Source: Bacillota bacterium
Lineage (GTDB): Bacteria; Bacillota; Sulfobacillia; JAJZYS01; JAJYTV01
Direction of reading: 5' to 3'
Assembly: GCA_021847575.1 (NCBI GenBank)
Contig: JAJZQO010000004.1
Coordinates: 1 to 64,000, forward strand
DNA: 64,000 nt
A program made the position numbers and the translations under genes. Every line of letters starts with the position of its first letter. Within the stretch, counting starts at the first letter, position 1. Shown piece after piece: positions 7,616 to 16,751 of the stretch. Below the pieces are notes generated by a model that saw nothing but the letters and a program-made list of their open reading frames with translations, made no database searches and was not told the DNA's origin.

Positions 7616-9937
7616 CTACCACTGGAAGCTCGGCGGGAAGTTCACCTGCTCGAAGCGCACCTTCCTGAAGACCCCGAACACGCGCGCATAGGCGCGGCCC
7701 TGGAAGTACACGGGCTGCAGGCCGGGCACCGTGGCCGGGTCGTAGGTCCCCCACTGCACCAGCAGATCGCCTGGCGCCGTCTCCTGCACCCAGTCGATGC
7801 CAGGCTCGCTGCCTGGCGGCAGATGCGGCGCCAGGACGAGGAGCGTCTCCTTGCCCACAATGGCGCTGTCCGTCCCGTGCGCGGCATCGATCGCCTTCTT
7901 CTCACCGGCGGAGAGGCGGTTCGACGTGTAGAGCGGCTGGAAGTCGACGTTCTGCCGCAGGGGCGGGGGCTCCGCGGTGTAGGCGTACCGCTTCTCCTCG
8001 CGGAGCTTCGCGTCGTACGCCGCGCTCGTGCCGGGGTGCTGCTCGATCACCTGGCTCAGGAGCGCTCTCTTTCCGGTCATGTAGTAGAGGGACATCAAGG
8101 CACTGCCGCCCACGCTACCGTGCGGATCTGCGGCCGCGGCCCGGCGCAGGAGGCTCTCCGCCCGGCTGTACAGCTCGTCGGGCGGAAAGAGGTCCGTGCC
8201 TGAGCCGTAGTTCCAGAGTTCGACGAGGCTCTCGCCCTCACCGTAGAGGTCCATCGCCTTCAGTCCGCCGCTCGCTCCCGCCATGCTCGCAGCCTTGGCG
8301 TACAGGCGCGCGGCAACGGCGTAGTTGTTGAAGCGTGCCTGGTAGCGCTGCCAGGCCGGCGTCGGGATGGTGCTGTCGCTGCCGAAGGCGATGTAGCCGG
8401 ACCGCCCTTCCTGCCAGAGACCCAGATAGTAGAGCAGCGGGCGCTCGAACACATAGCGGGCCAGACGGAAGGCTCCCTCCGGCGTGGCCGCTGCAGATGC
8501 GGCCTTGCGCAGCTCCGTGGCGGCCCTCTCCTGCCAGGGGAGGAAATAATTCAGGAAGGGAGTCGGCCCGTAGCCGATGGCCTGCAGCGATCGCGTCAGC
8601 GCCGGGATGTCATGGTTCGCCGCCTTGAGACCCTGGATCGCAGGGCCATAGTTCCCGTCCCGCAGCTGGTGGACCGCGATCGCGTAGCGCAGGGCCGGTC
8701 TCAGCGCCTGCGGTGCGGACGGAACAAGGCGGGCGATTTCCGCACTCGTCATCTCGACGTCCAGCACCCAGACGAGCCGGCTTGCAGCGTCGTACCCCAT
8801 ATCGCCGTCCGGCAGGGCAAGGGAACGATCGAACGCGAGGACCGCTGCGCCGTAGCGGTGGTCGATCTCGTCGATGCGGCCGATGATGTATGCGATGTCG
8901 TCGGACCCCGGGTGCTGCCCGAAGCGACCGAGAAGCGACTGCCAGGCGCCCAGCTCCCTGGGGTCGTACTGTGCCGGGCCCTCGATCCAGAAGGCGCAGT
9001 AGGGTCGCGGCGGGTTGCAGCGCGCCGTGTCGACATAGGCCGCGCCCGTGAGTCGCGACACGGCGGCCATGCCCTGCGCGATGTAGCCGTGCGGATCGGC
9101 CCCCTGCACGGCTGTCATGACCGAGGCGGGCCAGAACACGCCAGGGAAGGTATGGTAGCGGTCCGAAAAGGCCGCAAGTTCCCGGACCGATCCTGGCGCA
9201 CCGTTCTGCACGAGGTCGAGGAGTGCCGCCTCGGTCAACGCCGAAGGTGGTGCACCTTTGATGTAGCGCTCGAGTACCGGCACACTCCCCTGGCCGAGGA
9301 ACGCGTGGCCCAGGATGGACTCCTTCAGGGCCGGAGCGATGCGCGGGTCGGATAGCACCTGCTGCAGGAATGCAGGCGATCCGGAGAAGGTCCAGGGCGC
9401 GACTGCGGCGATGCTCGCCGGCGCCGCCTCATAGGCCTTGAGCCAGAAGGCGCTGTCGTCCGCAACCAGGCTCGCCGCGCCCTTGGTCTTGACGTAGCGC
9501 GGCTGGAGCGCCAGGTCGAGCGCCTCCGCCGCTGCCCAGGGCGGGCCCGAGCGGATCTCGTTCAGGAGGAACGAGCGCGGCACCGTATAGTCGAGATAGA
9601 GTCCGATGCCGAAGTGCTCGATCGCCTGCTCCACAATCGGCACGGCCAGCTTTCGCGGCAACAGATAGACGAGCGACACGTAAGGATCGCCGCTTAGCAG
9701 CACGAACGGCGAGTCTTGCAACGATGCCTTGATGCTGGCAGCCAAGGCCCTGGGGTGGCGGCGCAGGATCGTGCGCCCTCGCATGTTGCCCACAAGCGCG
9801 TCATGCAGAGCCTGCGCGAATGCCGTCGCCGGCTGGGGCGCGGGCGGGGTGCGGGACTGCACCGCCCCGCAGGCGGAAAGGCCGAGCGCTGCGCAGGCAG
9901 CGAGGACCGCGGAAAGTTGCCTGGCGCGTCTTGGCAT
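7616..9937 (-). CDS. Large TPR/helical-repeat-like lipoprotein
   Basis: Lipobox LSAC at the N-terminus; 773 aa with helical repeats; no family recognised. Confidence 0.7.
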   Translation of the reverse strand: MPRRARQLSAVLAACAALGLSACGAVQSRTPPAPQPATAFAQALHDALVGNMRGRTILRRHPRALAASIKASLQDSPFVLLSGDPYVSLVYLLPRKLAVPIVEQAIEHFGIGLYLDYTVPRSFLLNEIRSGPPWAAAEALDLALQPRYVKTKGAASLVADDSAFWLKAYEAAPASIAAVAPWTFSGSPAFLQQVLSDPRIAPALKESILGHAFLGQGSVPVLERYIKGAPPSALTEAALLDLVQNGAPGSVRELAAFSDRYHTFPGVFWPASVMTAVQGADPHGYIAQGMAAVSRLTGAAYVDTARCNPPRPYCAFWIEGPAQYDPRELGAWQSLLGRFGQHPGSDDIAYIIGRIDEIDHRYGAAVLAFDRSLALPDGDMGYDAASRLVWVLDVEMTSAEIARLVPSAPQALRPALRYAIAVHQLRDGNYGPAIQGLKAANHDIPALTRSLQAIGYGPTPFLNYFLPWQERAATELRKAASAAATPEGAFRLARYVFERPLLYYLGLWQEGRSGYIAFGSDSTIPTPAWQRYQARFNNYAVAARLYAKAASMAGASGGLKAMDLYGEGESLVELWNYGSGTDLFPPDELYSRAESLLRRAAAADPHGSVGGSALMSLYYMTGKRALLSQVIEQHPGTSAAYDAKLREEKRYAYTAEPPPLRQNVDFQPLYTSNRLSAGEKKAIDAAHGTDSAIVGKETLLVLAPHLPPGSEPGIDWVQETAPGDLLVQWGTYDPATVPGLQPVYFQGRAYARVFGVFRKVRFEQVNFPPSFQW

Positions 9938-10317
9938 CCCGATCCTCCTTCATGCGCCCACGCCGTGGTCGCAGGAGCCGCGGCGGGCGGTGCACCCGTC
10001 CACGCCTGTCTGAGATCCGCCGTCCGCCCCGCGGCGGCGGCGCCGTGCCCAACTGCCGCCGGCCGCCCGAAACTGCGGGGATCTCCCGACATGGTCCAAC
10101 TTTGCGGCCAGTACTTCAGCCTGGCAACTGGGACATGTTGGCTCGTGCGGGCCGCCGAATGCTGCGCGGCACGCAGGCGGGCCTTGAGTCCCTTCGCTGA
10201 ACGCGCCTGCCGGCGTTCTCCGTACGGCCTTCGTACGCGCATGCCTGTCTTGCGTTTGCACCATGCCCCTGCGCGTGTTGACCGACGGCATGTCCGCGGC
10301 ATATGGGTGCATCAAAC

Positions 10318-10341
10318 ACGGATTAGACGCGTCTAATCCGT
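10318..10341. promoter_or_regulatory. 24-bp perfect palindrome, candidate operator upstream of the Nramp gene
   Basis: ACGGATTAGACG|CGTCTAATCCGT, self-complementary at all 24 positions, about 185 nt upstream of the start at 10527. Confidence 0.6.
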
Positions 10342-10526
10342 CCGGCCCAGGGGGTCTGAAACATGGTCGAGATTACGCATAGGAAGCCGCTCGGTGCGTG
10401 GGGCGCCAAAGGCTGCGGCGAGGCTCCGGGCAACCGTGCGGCCAGGCTGCATTTCGAGGCGCGCCCAGGGCTCGCGGCATCTGCGGTGGGCCTGAAACCC
10501 TGCGCCTGTGAGGGGGGCCGGGGGCG

Positions 10527-11825
10527 ATGAACGACATGGCTGTCGCACCTTCGCAGGCGGTCCAGGTTGCGGCGCGCGACGCCCTCGACGGCCGCAGGCG
10601 CGGCCTCAAGGCGCTCCTGCCTTTCGTCGGGCCCGCCTTCATCGCATCGGTCGCCTACATCGACCCAGGCAACTATGCCACGAACATCCAAAGTGGCGCG
10701 CAGTTCGGCTACCACCTGCTCTGGGTTGTCGTTCTGGCCAATGTCATGGCGATGCTGTTCCAGAACCTGTCCGCCAAGCTGGGCATCGCCACCGGACGCA
10801 ACCTGCCCGAGCTGTGCAGGTTGGAATTCTCCCGGCCGGTGTCGGTCGGCATGTGGGTCGTGAGCGAGATCGCCGCCATGGCGACCGATCTTGCGGAGTT
10901 CCTGGGGGCCACGCTGGCGCTCAACCTGCTGTTCGGCGTTCCCATGCTCATCGCGACCGTCATCACCGGCGTCCTGACCTACGCCATCCTGACACTCGAC
11001 CGGTACGGCTTCCGTGCCCTGGAGGCCGCGATCGGCATCCTGGTGGCGGTGATCGCGCTGAGCTACCTCGTCGAGACCGGCTTCTCGCATCCCGCCTGGG
11101 CACAGGTGGCCTACCACGCATTCGTGCCTTGGCTGCACGGGCCCAGGAGCGTCCTCCTGACGGTCGGCATCATCGGTGCCACGATCATGCCGCACGCGGT
11201 CTACCTGCACTCGGGCCTGATGCAGGACCGCGTCCCGGCCCGGACCGCCAGCGACAAGCGGCGCCTGCACCACTTCGAGCTGCTGGACGTCGTCATCGCG
11301 ATGTCTCTCGCCGGGCTGATCAACATGGCGATGCTCTACATGTCGGCATCGGTCTTCCACAGCGGCCATGCGGGCGTCAGCGACATCTCTGGGGCCTACC
11401 GCACCCTCATGCCCCTCCTGGGCGATGCGGCGGCAGCCGTCTTCCTCATCTCGCTGCTGGCTTCAGGGCTCTCAAGCTCCGCCGTGGGCACGATGGCGGG
11501 CCAGGTGATCATGCAGGGCTTCGTCGGCTTCCGCATCCCAGTCTGGGTGCGCAGGCTGGTAACGATGGTCCCGACCGTCGTCATCGTAGCGCTTGGCGTG
11601 GACCCGACGCTGACGCTCGTCATCAGCCAGGTCATCCTGAGCATCGTCCTGCCGCTGCCCATGGTCGCGGTCGTGAAGTTCACAGCCCGTCGAGACCTGA
11701 TGGGCGAACTCGTGAACTCACGGCTGGTCACCGCGACGGCTGTCGCCGCGACCGCATTCGTGCTCCTGCTCAACGTCATCCTGCTCTGGCAGACGGCGGG
11801 ACTTCATCTGCCGTGGCTGGGATAG
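10527..11825 (+). CDS. mntH: Nramp-family divalent metal transporter (MntH-like)
   Basis: PAFIASVAYIDPGNYATNIQSGAQFGYHLLWVVVLANVMAMLFQNLSAKLGIATG; Nramp DPGN motif; MPHAVYLHS in TM6. Confidence 0.93.
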   Translation: MNDMAVAPSQAVQVAARDALDGRRRGLKALLPFVGPAFIASVAYIDPGNYATNIQSGAQFGYHLLWVVVLANVMAMLFQNLSAKLGIATGRNLPELCRLEFSRPVSVGMWVVSEIAAMATDLAEFLGATLALNLLFGVPMLIATVITGVLTYAILTLDRYGFRALEAAIGILVAVIALSYLVETGFSHPAWAQVAYHAFVPWLHGPRSVLLTVGIIGATIMPHAVYLHSGLMQDRVPARTASDKRRLHHFELLDVVIAMSLAGLINMAMLYMSASVFHSGHAGVSDISGAYRTLMPLLGDAAAAVFLISLLASGLSSSAVGTMAGQVIMQGFVGFRIPVWVRRLVTMVPTVVIVALGVDPTLTLVISQVILSIVLPLPMVAVVKFTARRDLMGELVNSRLVTATAVAATAFVLLLNVILLWQTAGLHLPWLG

Positions 11826-11841
11826 GTCGGCCCGTTCCTGC

Positions 11842-11873
11842 GGGGGGTGCGCGCAACCGGGCGCGCACCCCCC
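11842..11873 (+). terminator. Terminator-like hairpin downstream of the Nramp gene
   Basis: GGGGGGTGCGCGC-AACCGG-GCGCGCACCCCCC, 13-bp perfect stem; no T-tract. Confidence 0.55.
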
Positions 11874-12049
11874 ACGCTCAATCCTCGAGTGGAGAGAAGT
11901 GCCGCTGGTCTGGCATTGCCGCCTCTTCCTCCGCGGCTGCGCGGCTACCGCGAGGAGCTTTGCACGGGCGCGTCGAAGCCGGCGCCCGCAGGGGAGCGAC
12001 TTGGTCCCGCAGTTGCCCGCCCTGCACCCCGGATAAGGAGGCTGACGTC

Positions 12050-12508
12050 TTGGAGTTGCCCGCCCATTTCCTGCACCAGCACCCGCCGGTGCGCAACGTG
12101 AACCAGGTCTTTGAAGCCCAGCTGACGCGTGGTGACAGGATCGCGGACCGCTTCGCCTCGGTCATGGGATCATGGACCTTCATCATTGTGCAAAGTGTGC
12201 TACTGTTCTGCTGGGTCGCGCTCAACATAACGGGCTGGATCTTCCACTGGGACCCGTACCCGTTCATCCTGCTCAACCTGATGCTGTCTTTTCAGGCGGC
12301 TTATGCCGCGCCGATCATCATGATGTCGCAGAACCGTCAGGCCGACAAGGATCGCATCGAGGCCCACCACGACTTCGAGGTGAACACGAAGGCCGAGGAG
12401 GAGGTCCGGGTGATCCTGGAGTATCTCGAGGCGCAGGGCATCGCCCTGCGCGAGGTTGGGCAGCGGCTCGAGCGCCTCGAAGCCCGCATCTGCTCTTTTG
12501 GCCCTTGA
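12050..12508 (+). CDS. DUF1003 membrane protein
   Basis: TTG start with AAGGAGG at 12035; GDRIADRFASVMGSWTFIIVQSVLLFCWVALNI ... PFILLNLMLSFQAAYAAPIIMMSQNRQADKDR. Confidence 0.88.
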   Translation: MELPAHFLHQHPPVRNVNQVFEAQLTRGDRIADRFASVMGSWTFIIVQSVLLFCWVALNITGWIFHWDPYPFILLNLMLSFQAAYAAPIIMMSQNRQADKDRIEAHHDFEVNTKAEEEVRVILEYLEAQGIALREVGQRLERLEARICSFGP

Positions 12509-12716
12509 ACCGGACTCGCGGCGCGAAGTTGCCCAAGCCTCGGGCTACGGACGGTGGTGGGCATCGCGCCAGAGGCGAAGCGGGCGAAATCTCGCCAGCC
12601 GGTCCGGCTCCGCGTGGGGCCAATGGACCATCGTCAAACGCTTAAGCAGGTGATAGTCCCAACCAGGGCGTATTCTCCACCCGACCTCAGGCGTATGCCG
12701 TGAAGGAGTCTAATGC

Positions 12717-13643
12717 ATGTCCTTGCCCCTGGCCGACCGCCCCAACACTCCATCCGACTTTGCCGAGGAGAAGATTCGCACGCCGCTTGAGACGGCCGTG
12801 CGGCGCTTTCTCAAGAACCGGCTAGCCGTATTCGGCCTGGTCCTGGTCATCTTCATGGTCGTCATAGCCATCATTGCGCCGGCGATCGCCCCGATGAGTC
12901 CATACACTTCCTACCCGAACGGCACGACCATGCAGGGGCTGCCGCTGAACCCGACGTGGCAGTGGCACCACTTCTTCCTCGGCACGGACTCGTCCGGCCG
13001 GGACGAGATCAGCCAGCTGCTCTACGGCACGACGGTTTCGATGCAGGTCGGCTTCATGGCGACCGCGATCACATTGGTGATCGGCGTCGTCATCGGCCTC
13101 GTTTCCGGTTACCTCGGCGGCATGTGGGACAACATCATCATGCGCGTCACGGACATCTTCCTCGCCTTTCCGCTCTTCCTCTTCGTCATCCTGCTGCGGT
13201 CGGTCGTCACCCATCCGACGGTCGCCACGGTCTACACCGTCATCGGCGTTCTCGGCTGGGCCGGCATCGCGCGCATCACGCGAGGTCAGACACTGGCCGC
13301 CCGCAAGCTCGAGTACGTGGAGTCGGCGCGCGCCGTCGGCGCCAGGGTGCCGAGCATTCTCTTCAAACACATCTTTCCGAACATCATGGGCCCCGTCGTG
13401 GTGTACGGCACCCTGCTGATCGCGAACAACATCCTGCTCGAATCCGCGCTCTCGTTCCTCTCCATCGGTGTGCCCGACCCCACGGTTTCCTGGGGCAAGA
13501 TGATCAACCTCGGGCTCAGCTGGTACCAGACCGATCCTTGGCTAATCGTCTGGCCGGGTATCGCCATCGCGCTTGCGACACTCGGCTTCAACCTCCTGGG
13601 GGATGGCCTCAGCGACGCGCTCAACCCTCGCGCCAACCAGTAA
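12717..13643 (+). CDS. Peptide ABC transporter permease (OppC/DppC-like)
   Basis: FLKNRLAVFGLVLVIFMV ... FFLGTDSSGRDEISQLLYGTTVSMQVGF; BPD_transp_1 with EAA-like loop. Confidence 0.93.
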   Translation: MSLPLADRPNTPSDFAEEKIRTPLETAVRRFLKNRLAVFGLVLVIFMVVIAIIAPAIAPMSPYTSYPNGTTMQGLPLNPTWQWHHFFLGTDSSGRDEISQLLYGTTVSMQVGFMATAITLVIGVVIGLVSGYLGGMWDNIIMRVTDIFLAFPLFLFVILLRSVVTHPTVATVYTVIGVLGWAGIARITRGQTLAARKLEYVESARAVGARVPSILFKHIFPNIMGPVVVYGTLLIANNILLESALSFLSIGVPDPTVSWGKMINLGLSWYQTDPWLIVWPGIAIALATLGFNLLGDGLSDALNPRANQ

Positions 13644-13746
13644 CGGGGGCTGAGACGCGGCATTGGGAGGTGATCAGTCGGGGTAGAACGTCCTTTCGGT
13701 TATCCGAGAGATCCTCGAACCGCAATGTGCCTAGGGAGGTCGAAGA

Positions 13747-15417
13747 ATGGCGAATTCCTTCTGGAAGCGATGGTCCATGGCGGCCGCGGGCGTGGCGACG
13801 CTGGGTCTGACGGCATCCATGGCCGTGCCTGCCGTCTCGAACGCGAGCGGCGGCAACACGCTGAACTTCTCGTTCTCGAGCAACATCGAGACCCTTGACC
13901 CGACCGAGTGGACCGACATGACCTCGATGTACCCGATGCAGGAGATCTACGACACCCTCGTCGAGTACGACAACGTCAACTCGAAGATCGTTCCGGGCGT
14001 TGCCACCTGGAAGGTCTCGAAGGACGGCACGGTCTACACGTTCTACCTCAAGAAGGGGATCAAGTTCTCGAACGGCGCCCCCCTCACCGCCGCGGACGTC
14101 ATCTACTCCATCAACCGCGTCACACGCGGCGACGCGAACTCGAGCGGCGCTGCCCCCTACGGCTTCGCCTACTCGGACATCAAGGGCTACAGCCAGTGGA
14201 ACAACGGTGGCAAGGCGCCGCCCGCCGGCATGAAGGGCATGGCTGGCGTAACTTCGCCGGCGCCGAACGTGGTGCAGTTCAAGCTGATCACGCCGCAGGC
14301 GTTCTTCCTGAACGTGATGGCGCTGATGTCCGCGGCCATCGTCGACCCGACGGTCGTCGCGAAGTACGGTGCGAACTACCAGCTCCACGCCGTCGGCACC
14401 GGCCCATACAAGCTCGCAAGCTGGAACCAGGGCCACCAGATGGTGCTCGTTCCGAACAAGACGAGCTGGCGCTACACCAAGGGCGAGCCGACGGTGGTCA
14501 TGGACGAGAACGTCTCGCCTGACCTCGCGCTGCTGCGCTATGAGCAGGGCCAGTACGCGTTCGACTTCGGCCCCTTGCCGTCTGAGGTGTACGCCAAGGT
14601 CCTGTCCTCGGCGCAGCTCAAGAGCCAGTACCACAACGTCGTGGAGAACGGCGTCGTGTACCTCGCCTTCAACACGACGAAGCCGCCGTTCAACAACGTC
14701 TACGTGCGGCAGGCCGTCAACTACGCCATCGACAAGCAGCTTCTGATCAAGAACATCACGAACGGCCGCGCGCAGCTCATGACGCAGCCGTTGCCGCCGG
14801 GCATCCCGGGTTACAACAAGGCGATCAAGAACCCGTTCCCGTACGACCCGAAGCTCGCCAAGGCCCTGCTCAAGAAGGGCGGATACAAGGGCCAGCAGCT
14901 CAACTTCATCTACCCGTCGAACAACACCGACCACATCCGCACGGCCGAGATGATCCAGCAGAACCTGCGTGCCATCGGCATGAAGGTCAACCTCAGCGGC
15001 ACAAGCCAGATCGGCAACTACTGGCCGCTTGAGGACAACGCGAGCGGCAACTGGAACATCGCTTGGACAGACTGGTTCCAGGACTACCCCGACGCCCAGG
15101 ACTTCCTGTTCAACCTGCTGGCCAAGGAGGCCTTCGGGGCGACCAACGTCGGCGACTGGACCAACCCGGCATTCCAGAGCCTCGTGAGCCAGGCCGACTC
15201 CCTGCCCGCGAGCGAGAACTACCAGCGCAACAACGACTACTCGAAGGCTGAGACCATCGCCGTCAAGCAGGCGGCATGGGCCTACCTCTACACCGAGTGG
15301 AACGACGCGCTGATCCAGCCGTGGGTCAAGCCGCAGGGCACCTACAAGGACCTGATGCTGTACCTGCACCCGGTCAAGACCCCGCAGTTCCAGTACATGA
15401 CCGTAGCGCCTCACTGA
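13747..15417 (+). CDS. Peptide ABC transporter substrate-binding protein (OppA/DppA-like, SBP family 5)
   Basis: NIETLDPTEWTDMTSMYPMQEIYDTLVEYD ... YTFYLKKGIKFSNGAPLTAADVIYSINRV ... RQAVNYAIDKQLL. Confidence 0.93.
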   Translation: MANSFWKRWSMAAAGVATLGLTASMAVPAVSNASGGNTLNFSFSSNIETLDPTEWTDMTSMYPMQEIYDTLVEYDNVNSKIVPGVATWKVSKDGTVYTFYLKKGIKFSNGAPLTAADVIYSINRVTRGDANSSGAAPYGFAYSDIKGYSQWNNGGKAPPAGMKGMAGVTSPAPNVVQFKLITPQAFFLNVMALMSAAIVDPTVVAKYGANYQLHAVGTGPYKLASWNQGHQMVLVPNKTSWRYTKGEPTVVMDENVSPDLALLRYEQGQYAFDFGPLPSEVYAKVLSSAQLKSQYHNVVENGVVYLAFNTTKPPFNNVYVRQAVNYAIDKQLLIKNITNGRAQLMTQPLPPGIPGYNKAIKNPFPYDPKLAKALLKKGGYKGQQLNFIYPSNNTDHIRTAEMIQQNLRAIGMKVNLSGTSQIGNYWPLEDNASGNWNIAWTDWFQDYPDAQDFLFNLLAKEAFGATNVGDWTNPAFQSLVSQADSLPASENYQRNNDYSKAETIAVKQAAWAYLYTEWNDALIQPWVKPQGTYKDLMLYLHPVKTPQFQYMTVAPH

Positions 15418-15430
15418 TCCATCGGCAAAC

Positions 15431-15457
15431 CCGGGGCCGGCCCCTGGCCGGCCCCGG
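15431..15457 (+). terminator. Strong hairpin between oppA-like and oppB-like genes (attenuator or mRNA stabiliser)
   Basis: CCGGGGCCGGCC-CCT-GGCCGGCCCCGG, 12-bp perfect stem. Confidence 0.55.
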
Positions 15458-15490
15458 AATTCTCGCCTACGAAAGCTTGGGTGATACGCT

Positions 15491-16408
15491 TTGGGTTCCT
15501 ACCTGGTCCGGCGCGCGATCTGGACGATCGTCACTATTTGGGCGATCCTGACGGTGACCTATTTCATCGCGTACCTGGTCCCGTCCGACCCAGCGCGCCT
15601 GATCGCAGGTCAACATGCCAGCGCTGCCACGCTTGCGTCGATCCGGCGGGCCCTGGGGCTCTACCACCCCCTGTGGTACCGCTACCTCGTCTATGCGAAC
15701 CAGTTCATCCATGGCAACCTCGGCTACGACTTCATCATGCGCCGCACCGTGTCGGGCATGGTGCTCCAGGCGGCGCCCTACACGTTCTATCTCGCCGTCG
15801 TCGCGGTCGCCTTCGAACTGCTGATCGGCATCCCGATCGGCATCATAGCCGCAGTCAAACGGTACTCCTTCGTCGACAATTTCCTGCGCTTTTTGTCCAT
15901 CCTCGGCATCTCGATGCCGACCTACTGGGTGGGTTCGATGCTGCTGCTGCTGGTGGGCTTCAAGTTGGGCTGGCTGCCGCTCGGTGGCGTCTCGGCCCCC
16001 GGCGTGATCCTGCCGGCCCTTTCCGTGGGCATCACGGGCAGCGCGTTCTACGCCCGTATCCTGCGCTCGTCGACCCTCGAGACGATGCGTCTTGACTACG
16101 TGCGCACGGCTCGCGCCAAGGGAGCCGGTGAGGCGCTCATCCTCTTCAGGCACACGATCCGCAATTCGCTCATTCCTGTCGTGACCTACCTCGGCCTCGA
16201 CCTGGGCGCCTTGCTCGGGGGCCTGATCGTCACCGAGACGATCTTCAACTGGAGCGGGCTGGGCTTCCTGCTCAACACAGCGCTCGGCCAGGACGACGGC
16301 GCGCTGATCATGGGGGTGACGCTCTTCTCGGCGAGCGCCATCGTGATCATGAACTTCGTCGTCGACATCATCTATGCGTTCCTCGACCCGCGCGTGTCCT
16401 ACAGCTGA
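15491..16408 (+). CDS. Peptide ABC transporter permease (OppB/DppB-like)
   Basis: TTG start; GSYLVRRAIWTIVTIWAILTVTYFIAYLVPSDPARLI ... LDYVRTARAKGAGEALILFRHTIRNSLIPVVTYLGLDLGALLGG. Confidence 0.92.
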   Translation: MGSYLVRRAIWTIVTIWAILTVTYFIAYLVPSDPARLIAGQHASAATLASIRRALGLYHPLWYRYLVYANQFIHGNLGYDFIMRRTVSGMVLQAAPYTFYLAVVAVAFELLIGIPIGIIAAVKRYSFVDNFLRFLSILGISMPTYWVGSMLLLLVGFKLGWLPLGGVSAPGVILPALSVGITGSAFYARILRSSTLETMRLDYVRTARAKGAGEALILFRHTIRNSLIPVVTYLGLDLGALLGGLIVTETIFNWSGLGFLLNTALGQDDGALIMGVTLFSASAIVIMNFVVDIIYAFLDPRVSYS

Positions 16409-16414
16409 CCTTGG

Positions 16415-16461
16415 ACCAAGACGAGGGAGCCGCCCGCATCGGGCGGCTCCCTCGTCTTGGT
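16415..16461 (+). terminator. 22-bp perfect-stem hairpin downstream of oppB-like gene
   Basis: ACCAAGACGAGGGAGCCGCCCG-CAT-CGGGCGGCTCCCTCGTCTTGGT. Confidence 0.7.
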
Positions 16462-16588
16462 GGCCTCGTGGCACGACGCCCGGATCCAGCCGTGGGTGCG
16501 GCCACAGGGCACGGCGCAGGACCTGATGTACTGCCTGCACCCGGTCAAGACACCGCAGTTCGAGTACCTGAGCGTCGAGGCCAACTGA
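16460..16588 (+). pseudogene. 3'-terminal remnant of a second OppA-like substrate-binding protein gene
   Basis: Frame reads VASWHDARIQPWVRPQGTAQDLMYCLHPVKTPQFEYLSVEAN*, collinear with the intact SBP C-terminus EWNDALIQPWVKPQGTYKDLMLYLHPVKTPQFQYMTVAPH* (roughly 26 of 40 positions identical by eye). Confidence 0.85.
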
Positions 16589-16751
16589 GGGGCTCAGTCC
16601 CGGCGGCGGGAGGCGACCATCACCGGTCGGTTCCCGCATTCTTCCTGGTCGTCCCTGTGGCGGAAGCGGGCAGGCTGATGGTGTCGCGCACGTTTGCCAC
16701 ACCAAGGGGCATTGCGGCGCGAAATCCGCCTGAACCATCGGGAGGAAGCAC

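Noticed and set aside
9950-10315. 121-aa minus ORF with CPSC upstream of the Nramp gene
   Set aside because: Only one CxxC-like motif, Arg-rich composition, no good SD; not enough support.
10342-10526. Manganese (yybP-ykoY) riboswitch before the Nramp gene
   Set aside because: I looked for the characteristic GGGGAGUA-type element and did not see it; an Rfam scan would settle this.
13621-15414. 597-aa minus-strand ORF opposite the OppA-like gene
   Set aside because: Antisense shadow (Val/Arg/Leu-rich) of a confidently identified SBP gene.
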